Source of the DNA: Cryptomeria japonica
Lineage: Eukaryota; Streptophyta; Pinopsida; Cupressales; Cupressaceae
Direction of reading: 5' to 3'
Length of the DNA stretch: 64,000 bases
Assembly: GCF_030272615.1 (NCBI RefSeq)
Contig: NC_081407.1
Location: forward strand, 379,336,179 to 379,400,178
Shown in pieces: positions 33,733 through 44,655 of this stretch (its first letter is position 1; the number at the start of each line of letters is the position of its first letter). The notes under the pieces are model-generated. The model saw only the letters and a program-made list of their open reading frames with translations. It had not been told where the DNA came from and did no database searches. The translations under genes and the position numbers were made by a program.

Positions 33733-34946
33733 TGTAAAGCGGAAAATCGCGAGCGAACCCCAAATGTTCCCTCCAAGAAATTACACTTAGGATTGTCGGT
33801 TTTCACTTAGGGGAGACTTTACATTCAAAAGAGGGGTTGAAACCCACAAGATCCAATCCCACACAATGCAAGATTGGATTCTAGATGAGTTTCAAGGGTT
33901 AAGATAGCAAGGCTACCCTCCTTTGTAAAGAATGTGGATAGAATGATTAAGCTAGGAATGCATGAAAAGTGAGAAAGATTCACTTATAAACAGAGATAGG
34001 GATATAGGATGAAGCTGCGGACCTGGAATTAGCAGTAAAATGTCGAGATGGCACTATCCTGCAAATTTGAGCGAAAGTTGACAGGACGATGGCGCCCGGC
34101 GTGCACACGGTCCTCCAAAAAATCCGCGAAACGAAGGGGGATTTGTTCGTCTATACACAAGGATTCCAGATCTTCAATTACAACCACGTACTTGCAACCT
34201 ACACATAGAAAAGCGAAGACGATTGGGGGGTTAGGGATTAGGGGTTTGCCCTTAGGTCAAACCCCGGTTTTGGAGTTAACCAAGAAATGAGAAATGTTGT
34301 AAATGTAAATGATTGTAATGTAAAACAAGTACTAGTACCTTGTTGTAAGAATGTTTGTATTCTTACATGCGAAGGTGTAGATGTTGTTGTATGTTGTATG
34401 TTGTATGTGGTATGTGATCTCCTCTTCAATGGTTGAATCCTTGTCTTGAATGCAACACTTAGCCTTGAATGGAGACTTAGAATGATCAATTGCTTGAAGA
34501 AACGCTTGAATGCTTGAATGCTTGAATGTTTTAGTATTGCTTCCGCCTTTTTTTTCATCTCTTTTTTCTTTCTTTTTTTTTACCAAAATGGGAGAGGAAA
34601 TCTAGTTTATATACTTGCCAATTAGGGTTGATAGACTGATTTTTCCGACCTTAGGCCGACTAGGAAACATTATTTTCCAAATTGCAAACATAAAGACCCG
34701 AAGCCCCAAAAGAGACCAGGCCCAAAAATAGGGCCAGGGACCAGGGCGCTAGGCACCTTGGTCCCACCTCCAGGGACAGTGGGGTGCAAGGAGGATCAGG
34801 CTAGGGTGCTGAAAAATGCAGTTTTTGATGTCATGGACAAGTTTCGGGGTCTCCATTCAGGTTCAGTGTTGTGTCGCCATCGTGAAGACCCAAATGTGGT
34901 TGAAATGCGGTCGAAATTGCAAGTGTCACAATTTTAGGATGCTACA
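33733..34946 (-). repeat. 5' LTR (1214 bp)
   Basis: Starts TGTAGCATCC and ends TTTACA on the minus strand. It has a tandem duplication of about 16 bp near 34895-34915 that the other LTR lacks. Confidence 0.95.
34606..34613 (-). promoter_or_regulatory. TATA box of the LTR promoter
   Basis: TATATAAA on the minus strand about 335 bp into the LTR, conserved at 28031-28038. It predicts transcription starting near 34577. Confidence 0.55.
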
Positions 34947-34951
34947 AGTTG
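34947..34951. repeat. AGTTG target-site duplication, right
   Basis: Matches 27154-27158. Confidence 0.92.
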
Positions 34952-36738
34952 ATATTTCAGATGGCGTACACAAACAAAAGGCATCCTTGCCAAAAAATAT
35001 AACAATGACATAGATTCTAAACAGCTCATGGTTGGCTCCATACTACAGCTAACAAACTACATCTTCCCAAATTCGTATGGCTCCCGGTGAGTCAATAAGC
35101 CTACAGTTATTCCAACAAAGTTCATATAACCTTTACATTTTACAAAATGCAATGCTTAAAATATTTCATTTTTTAGTGTTTAATTGTGTAGGTGGATCAT
35201 TATTTTGAACCTAGAAATTGTATGTACAACACATGCTATAGTTGGAGAACCAATTTTCCTTTGTGTAAAACAAGAAAACTACACCTCTATGCGATGCAAG
35301 TATAGAGCCAAGTACATCCACAGAATGTAATGGTTCCGGATGAGAAAAAGTACTGTTTAGGGTCAAGCCACCTCAAAACATGGGCAACACACTTATGAAA
35401 ATAACTCCTATAAAAAATTTGAATCCCTACCAACCAAGCTGGACCATCAAGGGTCATGTCGTAGTGAAGAAGGACATCTATCACTATAATACAACAAAAG
35501 CAAGTGGCCATGTTTTTAGCTTTGACATTGTAGACAACAAAGGTAGTAAAACACATGTTACGGATTTCAATGAACTAGAAAAAACCTATTAAGATAACAT
35601 CCAAGTTGGAGTGACATACACATTATCTGGGGGAGCAATAAAGCCAGCCAATAAAATTTACAACAAACTCAATAGTGGACTAGAAATAACCTTGGTAGAC
35701 AATTAAAAGGTTACTGCTTGCAATGATGACTCTTCCATACCCAAGCACAGATACGCTTTCACAACTCTTGATCAAGTGGCTACCATAAATGATAACTCAA
35801 CCATTGACATTATTAGAATTATCATTAGTGTCGATCTGAGATCAATGATACGTAGAAGAGATGGCACAGAGGTTGCTAGGCATACCATTAAGTTAGTCGA
35901 CATGACTCGAACAACCATCAATGTTACATTATGGGGTGCAATGGCAGAAAAGGAAGGTACTGAACTCCAATGAAGGCATTATTTACAAGAAACGACTACT
36001 CTTGCTATCAAAAATGGTCGCGTGTGTGAATTGTATGGAAAGGTAATAGGTACAACATTTAATAAAAGCCTCTCCATAGACCCTCTTATAGAGGAATTGG
36101 CCCAGCTGAAATATTGGTACAACCAAAATATTCACATTGGACAAGGAATTATGCATCAGCTTGCTGCACCAACTCCCACCCCTAAAAGAATGACAATTAG
36201 TGAAATCCAGGCACATGCATCGAATTCAGTGCAAATCTTCTATTGCATTCTAAAGGCAATGACACAACAGATAAAATCTAATTCATTTTGCTATCAAGCA
36301 TGTCCCACCCAAGTAAATGGAAACCCATGTAAGAAATGATTAGACGAGACCTTAGAAGGAACTTGATATTGTTTGAAATGTAACATGACCCTGTCTGAGT
36401 GTAACTACAAATACATCCTCCAGACAAACTTGCAGGAACACACAAATACAATATGGGCAATTGCATTTGATGAAGGGGAAATAGAACTCATGGGAAAGCC
36501 TGTAGAAACACTATACATGCTTCAATTCGATGACAATGTCGAGCAAAGCAACGCAGAGGTAATAAAAAACGTGACCTATAATCAATTCCTCTTGAACCTA
36601 ACATGAAGAAATGAAACATACAATAATGAAGAATGGCTGAAGGTTACCATCACCAAGGCAATGCAACTAGATTTTGCCTTAGAGAGCAGTATACTTCTGG
36701 AGAAAATAAAAGAAATGTGTACTGATAGAAGCCTCTAG

Positions 36739-38161
36739 CCTTAAAGACAGCACATAGTTGTAAATACAGTCAAGGATCTAATTAACCCTAGCCAGTACAT
36801 AAAGCATTTATAAATAGTCATACAAATAATTATATTGTTGTTTAAAAATACTATCAAAGGAAGCATACAGTTGTAAATACAATCAGCATACTATTGTAAA
36901 TAGAATCAACATACAGTTGTAAATAGAACTAGCATATAGTTGTAAACAAAGTGAAAATATAATTTACCCCTATATAATACAATAGACAGTCAATATTCCT
37001 TATACCAAAATATATAGATGTGTGTGTCTCACTATGTGTATGCATTGTAAATTAATGAATCATGAATGCCAATTTGTGATGGGCATACTTGGAAATTATC
37101 TTTTATCTTGATTATATATTTTCAAAATCTTGCTATCGTTTTTACATAGACCCCAAATGATAAAGGATTGTCTAATCTTTTAAGTTATAAAGCTTTACCA
37201 ATTGATTCTTTTTCATACGATGCAATGCAACTCTTGTTAATTTGGGAACTCTACTAATAACTTGATTTCAAATGAGTCGCACATGCATTGAAATCTATTT
37301 GGAAATGAAACTTTATATGTGCATATAATTTTGAGTTTATGTTGTATATTACAAGTGCATATTCTGCGATCATGATTATTTACTTCATTGAGGAAATTGT
37401 CAAACAATTTTTCTGGATGATCAAACATTATGAAAAACCAATCTCCATGAAAATATTCGCATTACATTAGACAACATTCTTTGTGGCATTTTTTAAAATA
37501 GTTTTTGTCCCTTATCTATGTTTTGAGACCTTGCAGAGGACATTTTATCGAATAGTTCATGTGCCCTGTGTATATTTATATTTTTAACGTATTTTCTCGA
37601 ACAGTTCATGTGCATTGTTTATTTTTCCACTTTTTACTTCATGACTACTAGGCGGTTGAAGCTAAAACATGACAAAATATATCCTTTATGCTTAGATGAA
37701 TGCTCTTACCCTACACAAAATATTAGGGTAGTGTTGGCTTAGGGGAATGTTGGAAATGGGGTTTTACCCTGCAATCACATTGGCTACAAGTGTTTGAAGT
37801 CTACTTCATGGGGAACAATAAAGTATGAACAAAAGAAGTACATCAGTTGATTAGATAGAGGTGATGCTTCCTATGTGGGAGGCACATCCTTTTTGGTACA
37901 ACCCTGCACCATTATGGGCTTTCCAATGCCCTTTAATAAAATACAAGATGTAACATTGAAACTTTGGACTCTTTGCAAATTTTGAATGTTTAACACTCTT
38001 AAACTAAAAACAAATGTAAACTTAATGTACATAGTTTAAATTGTTTTCTAGAAGACTCCCTTTGGACTAATGAAAAATACATAATTTGTGCATTTCAATA
38101 TGTAGTGTTCCATGTATATTATATTATAGTCTTGATATTTGGTTCAAAGCTTTCTTTTTAA
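36739..38161. other. Spacer between the two Helitron genes
   Basis: AT-rich with no ORF. It includes a short minisatellite at 36862-36957. It ends TTTCTTTTTAAG, a possible splice acceptor or simply the Rep gene's upstream region. Confidence 0.5.
36862..36957 (+). repeat. Minisatellite of about 23-24 bp, four to five units
   Basis: Units follow AGCATACAGTTGTAAATAGA plus three or four bases, with an earlier diverged unit near 36746. It lies just after the RPA stop. Confidence 0.75.
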
Positions 38162-41100
38162 GGTGTTTATGCTTTTCCCGATGAATACTGCAATCAGATA
38201 GCTAACTCTAGCCCTCAAGGAACCACCAATCACCCTAAACAAACCCGAGCTCAAAGAGATCTAAGTCGAAAAAGAAGCCCAACGTATTATGCCAGCCATA
38301 GGGAGCAAATAGCTATACATAGGCATTTGAAAAGAAAAGAGCAAAATGAAACTAACCCTGTGAATGGAAAATCTGCAAATGTGACAAATCCTCAAGCTCA
38401 CCAAAAACTACAAGTACAAGAATGATACCAAACAAAGAAAACACTCGGGTTGAATGCTAATGCTAGATTCATGACAGCAATGAAAAGCTTTCGTAGGAAA
38501 ATAGACATGCTTTCTAACTTGGAAATATATAATATATGCAAACAGTCATACCCAGGTATGCTTTCACACTCATCAGGCCAAACCCTTGCCTGTAGGAGGT
38601 GCATTAATGAAAAGGGAATACACCGGTTCTCACCACACAATAACATGGACCCATGGGAGCAACTTATTATGCTGAAGATATTGACAAAAGTAGAAGAAAT
38701 GCTCATTGCTAGAGTGAACCCTATATTACAGGTTACCCATACTATTGGAGGCCAATATAAGTACAGTGGCCATACAAATATCTTCCCACAAGACATACAG
38801 AACATTGCAAGTGTGCTCCCATGTAAATTGGGAGACATAGATGTCCTTATAGTTCGCAGACCCCGGGCTCAAGGAAACTACTATGATTGTTACGTAAGTA
38901 GGGGTCGTTTTAGGGGTGCATTGCAATACAAAGTGAAATATGACCCATACTATAAAGATGTGTCAATAGATTATAACAACCTAAACCAAATCCCCAAGGG
39001 AGGAATAGACGTATCAAACATGCTTCACACCATTGAAGCGAACGATGATCTAATGGTAGAAAACAGTGAAAATGTTGATGAAGACCAAGTTGAGGGTACG
39101 ACAACTAATTCATCATCATTTATATCCCACCTACCGAATGAACACTATGAACTACAGATAATTAAGAAAACACTAGAGATAGAGAACACCACAAATAACA
39201 TCATTAACAGGCAAGAAATAAGCTTATCCCCAATTAATTAATATAATACTGAGGTCCTACTTGATATAGCATTTCCAACACTCTTCCCAAACAGAATTGG
39301 ATTACAAATGCAACCAAGAACTAGGGAAATAAAGATGCATGAATATGTATTACACTTACTGCGATTCCATGATCAAATATTTGGACAACATCCAAGATTC
39401 TGATACTACATCTACAACCTTATGATGCGTCATCGGAGCCAATCTCTTGCAACAGTTTTCATTAAAAAATATATAGAGGGGAACTTACCAGCCACTATTG
39501 AGAATTTACATGCACACTTGAAAGATCTCCTCGACTCACAACTAGCTGAGGAATTACTTCACCTTGGCTCTTCCATGAGAGGAACTAGACCATATTGGAA
39601 CAAGTGTCATTTGGAATTAACAAGTTACATGATTAACCAAATAGGGTCTCCCACCTTTTTCTTCACACTAAGTACAGTTGATACAAAGTGGCCAAACCTC
39701 CAATAACTCCTCTCAAATAATATGGAGGTTTCCATGTGTTCAAATAAGCATCGTCTTAAAAATGTCATTAATAACCCGCATAGAACATCATTATACCTAC
39801 ATTAATGATTCACCATATTTTGTGAAGAAGTTATTGAAAAACTCCTTGGTGTTACAGATTATTGGTACAGATATAAATGGATACATCAAGGAACTGCACA
39901 TGTACATGGGTTCCTATGGCTCCAAGATGCACCAAACATTGAAAAGCTAGATTGGGAAAATAACGAAGAAGTTGATAAAGAAAGAATTTTTTTTTTGAAG
40001 TACGTAAGCACTTGGAACCCTCATGCAACAACACATAGGAATAACCAGATATATGGATCTCCACGTGAGGATCCATGCCTCCTAAACACAATAGAGATAG
40101 TAACCACAAATCCATTGGATGATTATGAGGAGTTAGTGAACCGTGTGCAAAGACACACAAAATGCAGAGAGAGTACATGCTTACAGAAGAAGGGTAGAAA
40201 ACTAGAATGCCAATATAAAGCTCCATGGAAAGAACATCCTACCTCTATCTTATTATACGATGAAACAAGTACAAATAAATATGAACTTACAAGAAATGAT
40301 GATAGGCTTAACATCCACAACCCAGAAATGATTTCAATATGGAGAGCTAATATCGATTGCCAACCTGTCATATCATGCAAACTTGTATTGAAATACATTG
40401 CCAAATATGCAAAAGCATAGAGAACATCTAAAAGTTGTACTGATATGCTAAAAAGAATATACACAACTCAACAAAGAGATGACCCAATAGTAGTAGCATA
40501 TCGAAGATTCATGATAGAGATTGTAGAAAAATGTGATATTGGTGCACAAGAAACTTACCATATGTTGCAAAAATTACCCCTTGTTGTTTATAACAGACCA
40601 TTTACAACTTTAAATGTTAGACGGAAAGTGCTAAACCGATTAACTAAAACACAAAATGAGACTATAGTAGAAAATAGTTACTTACGCTCTTATATGGGCC
40701 ACCCTCCAGAGCTAGAGATCGTCACATTAATCAAATCTGCAAGATCTTACACCTATGTTACAAGTCGTAAATCATGAAAATGGAAAGAGAGAACAATACA
40801 AGACATTGTTAACATTTACCCAAAATTATACAGTATACCCAAAGAAGAGTCAGAAAATTTTGAAACATTTTGCTGGAGTGAATTGCTCTTATATAAACAC
40901 TTTCAAAATATTAAGACTGATATAGGAGTTACCAAGGACACAATAATCACCAATTGGCATCAAATGCATGTAAACAAATATGATGTATGGCATATCATCC
41001 GACATATAGAAGAAAATGCTAGCCCCCAAGAAGAAGAAAACAATGAAGATGAAAGGAATATAACTACCACATCAGAGATGAATGAGTGGGAACTTCTTTC

Positions 41101-42892
41101 AAGAATGAGGCATACAATCAAAAACAATCTGGACGAACTTGAATTCCTAGGATGACGTTAATTTGACACCAACTATAATTGGGGTGAAACTAAAATACCA
41201 CATGAATTACATGATACCGCATCACAATTTACAAATATAAAGAAAACAACCACCCAGGATGAACATGTACCAACAAGAAAGTATACACCCACCAATACCC
41301 TATCAACGCAACAAAAGAAAGCACTTTTGATAGTCTCAAATCATAACACCAGCTTGTTCAACAAACCATTACACATGATCATACAAGGAACTGTGGGTAC
41401 AGGAAAATCATACCTGATCAGTTGTATAAAAAATTTGCTACAAGAAAATTTGCCACAACAAAAAAACCCAATACTCGTACTTGCTCCTACCGAAATTGTT
41501 ACATTTAACATTCATTCGACAACTATTCATTCAACACTATGAATCCCAATCAAAGAAATGCAACCACTACATGGCCAAGCACTAACAATGTTCCAAGAAA
41601 AGTTGAAGGACATAAGATATATACTCATTGACGAGATGAGCTTTATAGGTCCAAAACTATTGTTGAAAATAGGTAGCCGACTTAACGAAGCTTTCCCTCA
41701 TCATAAACATTCATACTTTGGAGGTGTATCTATGATTTGCATTGGAGACCTCACCCAACTGCCACCTATAATGGATAAACCAATATACACATCACACTCA
41801 AATGCCATAACACTTTGGAACCAATTTACAACAATTATCGCCCTAAAAAAGATGTTTTGCCAACAAGGGGAATCTCTAAAGCATTCAGAATTTTGTCAAA
41901 CACTACTAAACATACACAATGCACACTCGACCCAAGAAGATTAGAAAATATTGATGACAAGAACAAAAGAACAATTAGCGCCAATTGTGAATAAGCAATT
42001 TGACACTGCAATCCACCTATTTGCTACTAATGATATGGCAACCCTTCATAATAAACAAATGCTAAAGGAATTAAATCATCTAGTTGTAATAAGTAGAGCT
42101 ACAATGACTACAAGCAAAACATCTATTGATGTTGACAATGAACAACTTGAAAAGCAAGTCCTACTTTCACCAAGATAGTGAATCATGTTCACAACTAACA
42201 TATGGACACAAACAGAACTTGTTAATGGAGCTCTTGGTGAAATAATTGAAATAATTTATAGCCCTGAGTCCAAGCAATCTGACATACCAATGTATATCAT
42301 GGTCAGATTTGATAACTATAGTGATCCCTTGTGGCACCCAAACGACCCAAAATTTGTACCCATAACACTAGTATCACTAGGCAATCTTAAGAAACTACCA
42401 ATAAAAATGGCATGGGCTATGATCATACATAAATCCCAAGGTTTAACACTATAGAAGGCAACCATGAATATCGGTGCAATAGAAAGACAAGGTCTAACAT
42501 TTATTGCAGTCTCAAGAGTGAAATCATTGGAAGACCTCTGGATTGACCAAGCATTCTCTTACGAGTGGTATACAAAAATGGAAAACAAACCATACACAGT
42601 AATAAGGAAAAAAGAAGAAGCTCAACTGCAACAACTCTCCAGATAAAAAATAAGTATGCTTCATGAATCATTTTCAGTGAATTTCATCTATATACCATCC
42701 ATAAAAATTCTTAACAAGTTTCTATGTCGTACACAAGCTTCACAACCTAAGGAAGAAGTTCGCCTACAACTACCTATGATGGGAAAGCACTACATACCTT
42801 GGAATTTTGCCAAAATCAGTTATGCATCCTTCAACTGGCACTACTTAGTTTATTTAATCTTTTATTGGAGATCCCTATTTATCACATCATAA
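38162..42892 (+). pseudogene. Helitron Rep/PIF1-type helicase
   Basis: About 1570 codons in one continuous frame, with about 16 stop codons and no frameshift that I can detect. N-terminal region: YYASHREQIA, CRRCINEKGI, NNMDPWEQL and VEEMLIARV. Helitron N domain (39420-39705): GTRPYWNKCHLEL and GSPTFFFTLSTVDTKWPNL. Rep: HUH-type GTAHVHGFLW at 39890-39919 and both catalytic tyrosines in KYIAKYAKA at 40391-40417. Helicase: Walker A GTVGTGKS (41387-41410), Walker B IDEMS (41627-41641), ICIGDLTQLPP, then AMIIHKSQGLTL (about 42416-42451) and FIAVSRV. The protein nicks and rejoins DNA ends and unwinds DNA during rolling-circle transposition. The start codon is not certain; the frame is open from 38162 and the first in-frame Met is near 38468. 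Confidence 0.93.
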
Positions 42893-43656
42893 TATCTTTG
42901 TTCATCATCCCATAGTGATGAAAATCACCATGTTGTGCACCCAAATGCTACCTTTTCCGAGAACTATGACTACTTTAGCTGAGCCAAATTTCCTACTCTT
43001 TGAAATCCAGTGCTGAAGATCACTAATATTGTTTTGTTCCACATATCTCCATTAGATAAAGACCCCCTATCCCACATAATTGAACACTATGTAACTCAAT
43101 CATCAAAATGAATTGGATCTGCTTAAACTGATGCTCTTTCTGAGTATTTTATAAGTATACTGGACATTTACAAATTTAGAGAAGGCAAGAAATATTAATT
43201 ATTTTATTTTCATAACTACCTTCCATTCTAATAATTTTATTTCTTCTATTGTTTTATAGATCAAAGAAAGTGAATCTGTTAGTTTATTTGAGACAAAAGA
43301 AAGTGAAGCTCCCTGTTTATTTAGCCACATTTATACATTGATTTTGTAACATTCCGCCTGACACATAGATGATACAACCCTAAACTGTTACATCATTTTC
43401 TTGAATAGATGCATAGATCGATTGGGAGGTTGTAAATGAGATGATTTTATGGAAATATGTAATGGGGATAATATTCTTGACTTATGCTATATACGAGCAT
43501 ATCCTTCCCATTGTCCCTTTTGAATGATCAAATTTCACATTTTTGAATGAGTAAATTCATTTTAATATTATTAAATTGTAATTTGAATGGAAATTTAGGC
43601 ATGGTGTTCTTCGGCTTCATATGATAAATTTCTATAATTACTATCGGTAGTACAAA
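42893..43656. other. Helitron 3' non-coding region
   Basis: No ORF. It leads to the terminal hairpin. Confidence 0.6.
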
Positions 43657-43684
43657 TTGGACCTTCCTCAGGTCCAACTGCTAG
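43657..43684 (+). other. Helitron 3' terminus: hairpin plus CTAG
   Basis: Perfect 8-bp stem TTGGACCT / AGGTCCAA around TCCTC, then CTG, then CTAG, with T as the next base. Plant Helitrons end CTRR after a short GC-rich hairpin and insert between A and T. Orientation agrees with the Rep gene upstream. Confidence 0.88.
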
Positions 43685-43685
43685 T

Positions 43686-44390
43686 GTTATTTTTATCTAT
43701 ATATCTCTAAGATAGTAGTATGTCATATGTGTACTTTATTGTTAAAGTCTCTTTATTCTTTTCTTTTCATTAGAGCATTAATAAAATGAATCTCATGTTT
43801 TCTTTAAAGATAAAATTATAATCTTGGTGAAGATATGAATAGGAGTTCATGTGTTACTTTTCTCTGAGCTACGGTGTTTATTTATTAATATAATACAACT
43901 TTTTCCTAAGCTGTAAAAGTTAACTTTGTATTTAATGAACTACACATAGATTTGTGTGTAGAGGGAAGTGCATGGAGAATAAAGTAGTCTTTTCTAATTT
44001 ATGGAGGAAAATTCTAGTGATATGACTGGAGTGGAATCAATGGAGGTAGTTGTTTCAATTGGTTTGCACCAAATTAACACAATTTCTACAGTTGATCTTG
44101 TCAAAATGAGGTCGCCCACTTCACATAATGGAACACCTTCAACATAACCACCCAAGTAAATCACCAATTGGTTACCAATCGATTGTGTTACTATTTTTTA
44201 AAGGAGTAATATTAATAAATTAAATGTCAAGTAGCAAGTACTAATTATTATAATAATATCATTATTAATATTATTATTAATAATAATTAAATGTCATTTT
44301 TTTCTAAAACTAATAATAATTTTAATAACAAATTTAATATTAATAATTAGTGATAAGTTTAGTAATTTATTAGTAATATTGTCAATATTG
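43686..44390. other. AT-rich intergenic stretch
   Basis: No gene seen. It includes an ATT-rich low-complexity run at about 44240-44345. Confidence 0.5.
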
Positions 44391-44655
44391 GTATAGTGTG
44401 ATGGTTAAGTTGTAGTGTTGTTTTTCTTTCCATCAAGGTTCAAATCCCATTGGGGTGTTATTGTTGAATGGTTATATTGGGGATGAGGTCCCTAATTTAT
44501 GACCTCACTGGTTCTAATATTAATAAATTTCTATTTAGGAATTCTAATACTAATGGTAGCAAAATTATGCCATCTAATGGTGATAAAATTATTCTCATTG
44601 ACACCAATAACACAAATAATATGATGAAAGTATTGATGTATAAGTGTGGCATTTG
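44391..44655 (+). mobile_element. tRNA-derived SINE-like sequence
   Basis: The head reads GTATAGTGTGATGGTTAAG (A-box-like, 44391-44409), followed 28 bp later by GGTTCAAATCC (44438-44448), a good pol III B box. It is not a functional tRNA because the stems do not close. The body runs into unique-looking sequence; its 3' end and target duplication are unclear. Confidence 0.45.

Larger units (their letters stand above)
27159..34946 (-). mobile_element. Non-autonomous LTR retrotransposon with gag-pro only
   Basis: A complete 7.8-kb element on the minus strand. LTRs lie at 33733-34946 (5') and 27159-28391 (3') and run TGTAGCATCC...TTTACA on the minus strand. A primer-site candidate follows the 5' LTR, a polypurine tract precedes the 3' LTR, and a 5-bp AGTTG duplication flanks it. 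It encodes a gag and retropepsin-like frame (29127-32552) but no reverse transcriptase, RNase H, integrase or chromodomain anywhere inside. It therefore belongs to the gag-only class of elements and needed enzymes from a relative, probably of the gypsy group judging by the gag and protease type. The LTRs differ by an estimated 35-40 substitutions, mostly transitions (counted by eye). Confidence 0.92.
27029..36738 (+). pseudogene. RPA70-like (replication protein A large subunit) gene of the Helitron, split
   Basis: Segments are 27029-27158, then after the LTR insertion 34952-35086, an intron 35087-35191 (CCCG|GTGAGT ... TGTGTAG|) and 35192-36738. The N-terminal OB fold starts MDVLTENAI, with CLQIS, then across the insertion RVDISDGVHKQKAS, VGSILQLTNYIF and WIIILNLEIV. 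DNA-binding fold A runs ITPIKNLNPYQ to TYTLSGGAIKPA. Fold B runs SIPKHRYAFTTLDQVATI to NVTLWGAMAE. Fold C keeps a zinc ribbon C-x8-C...CLKC, followed by ECNYKYILQ. RPA binds single-stranded DNA. There are frameshifts near 35005 and in the linker near 35340. Stops occur within the first exon and several times after 35590; one is apparently TGG to TGA before YCLKC. Pseudogene, but the domain order is complete. Confidence 0.88.
27029..43684 (+). mobile_element. Decayed autonomous Helitron (left end undetermined)
   Basis: Coherent plus-strand element. An RPA70-like gene (27029-36738, split by an LTR element) is followed by a Rep/helicase gene (38162-42892). At 43657-43684 there is a textbook Helitron 3' end: stem TTGGACCT, loop TCCTC, stem AGGTCCAA, then CTG and CTAG, followed by host T. 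Plant Helitrons move by rolling-circle replication using the HUH/two-tyrosine Rep and the fused PIF1-type helicase, and often carry an RPA1-like single-strand-binding protein. The start given is only the RPA start codon; the true 5' end lies further left. Without the LTR insertion the visible part is about 8.9 kb. Both genes are full of stop codons, so it is inactive. Confidence 0.85.

Noticed and set aside
36862-36957. CRISPR-like array
   Set aside because: Units are contiguous diverged copies without spacers, and the context is a plant Helitron.
44391-44460. A functional tRNA gene
   Set aside because: A and B boxes are present but acceptor and anticodon stems do not pair.
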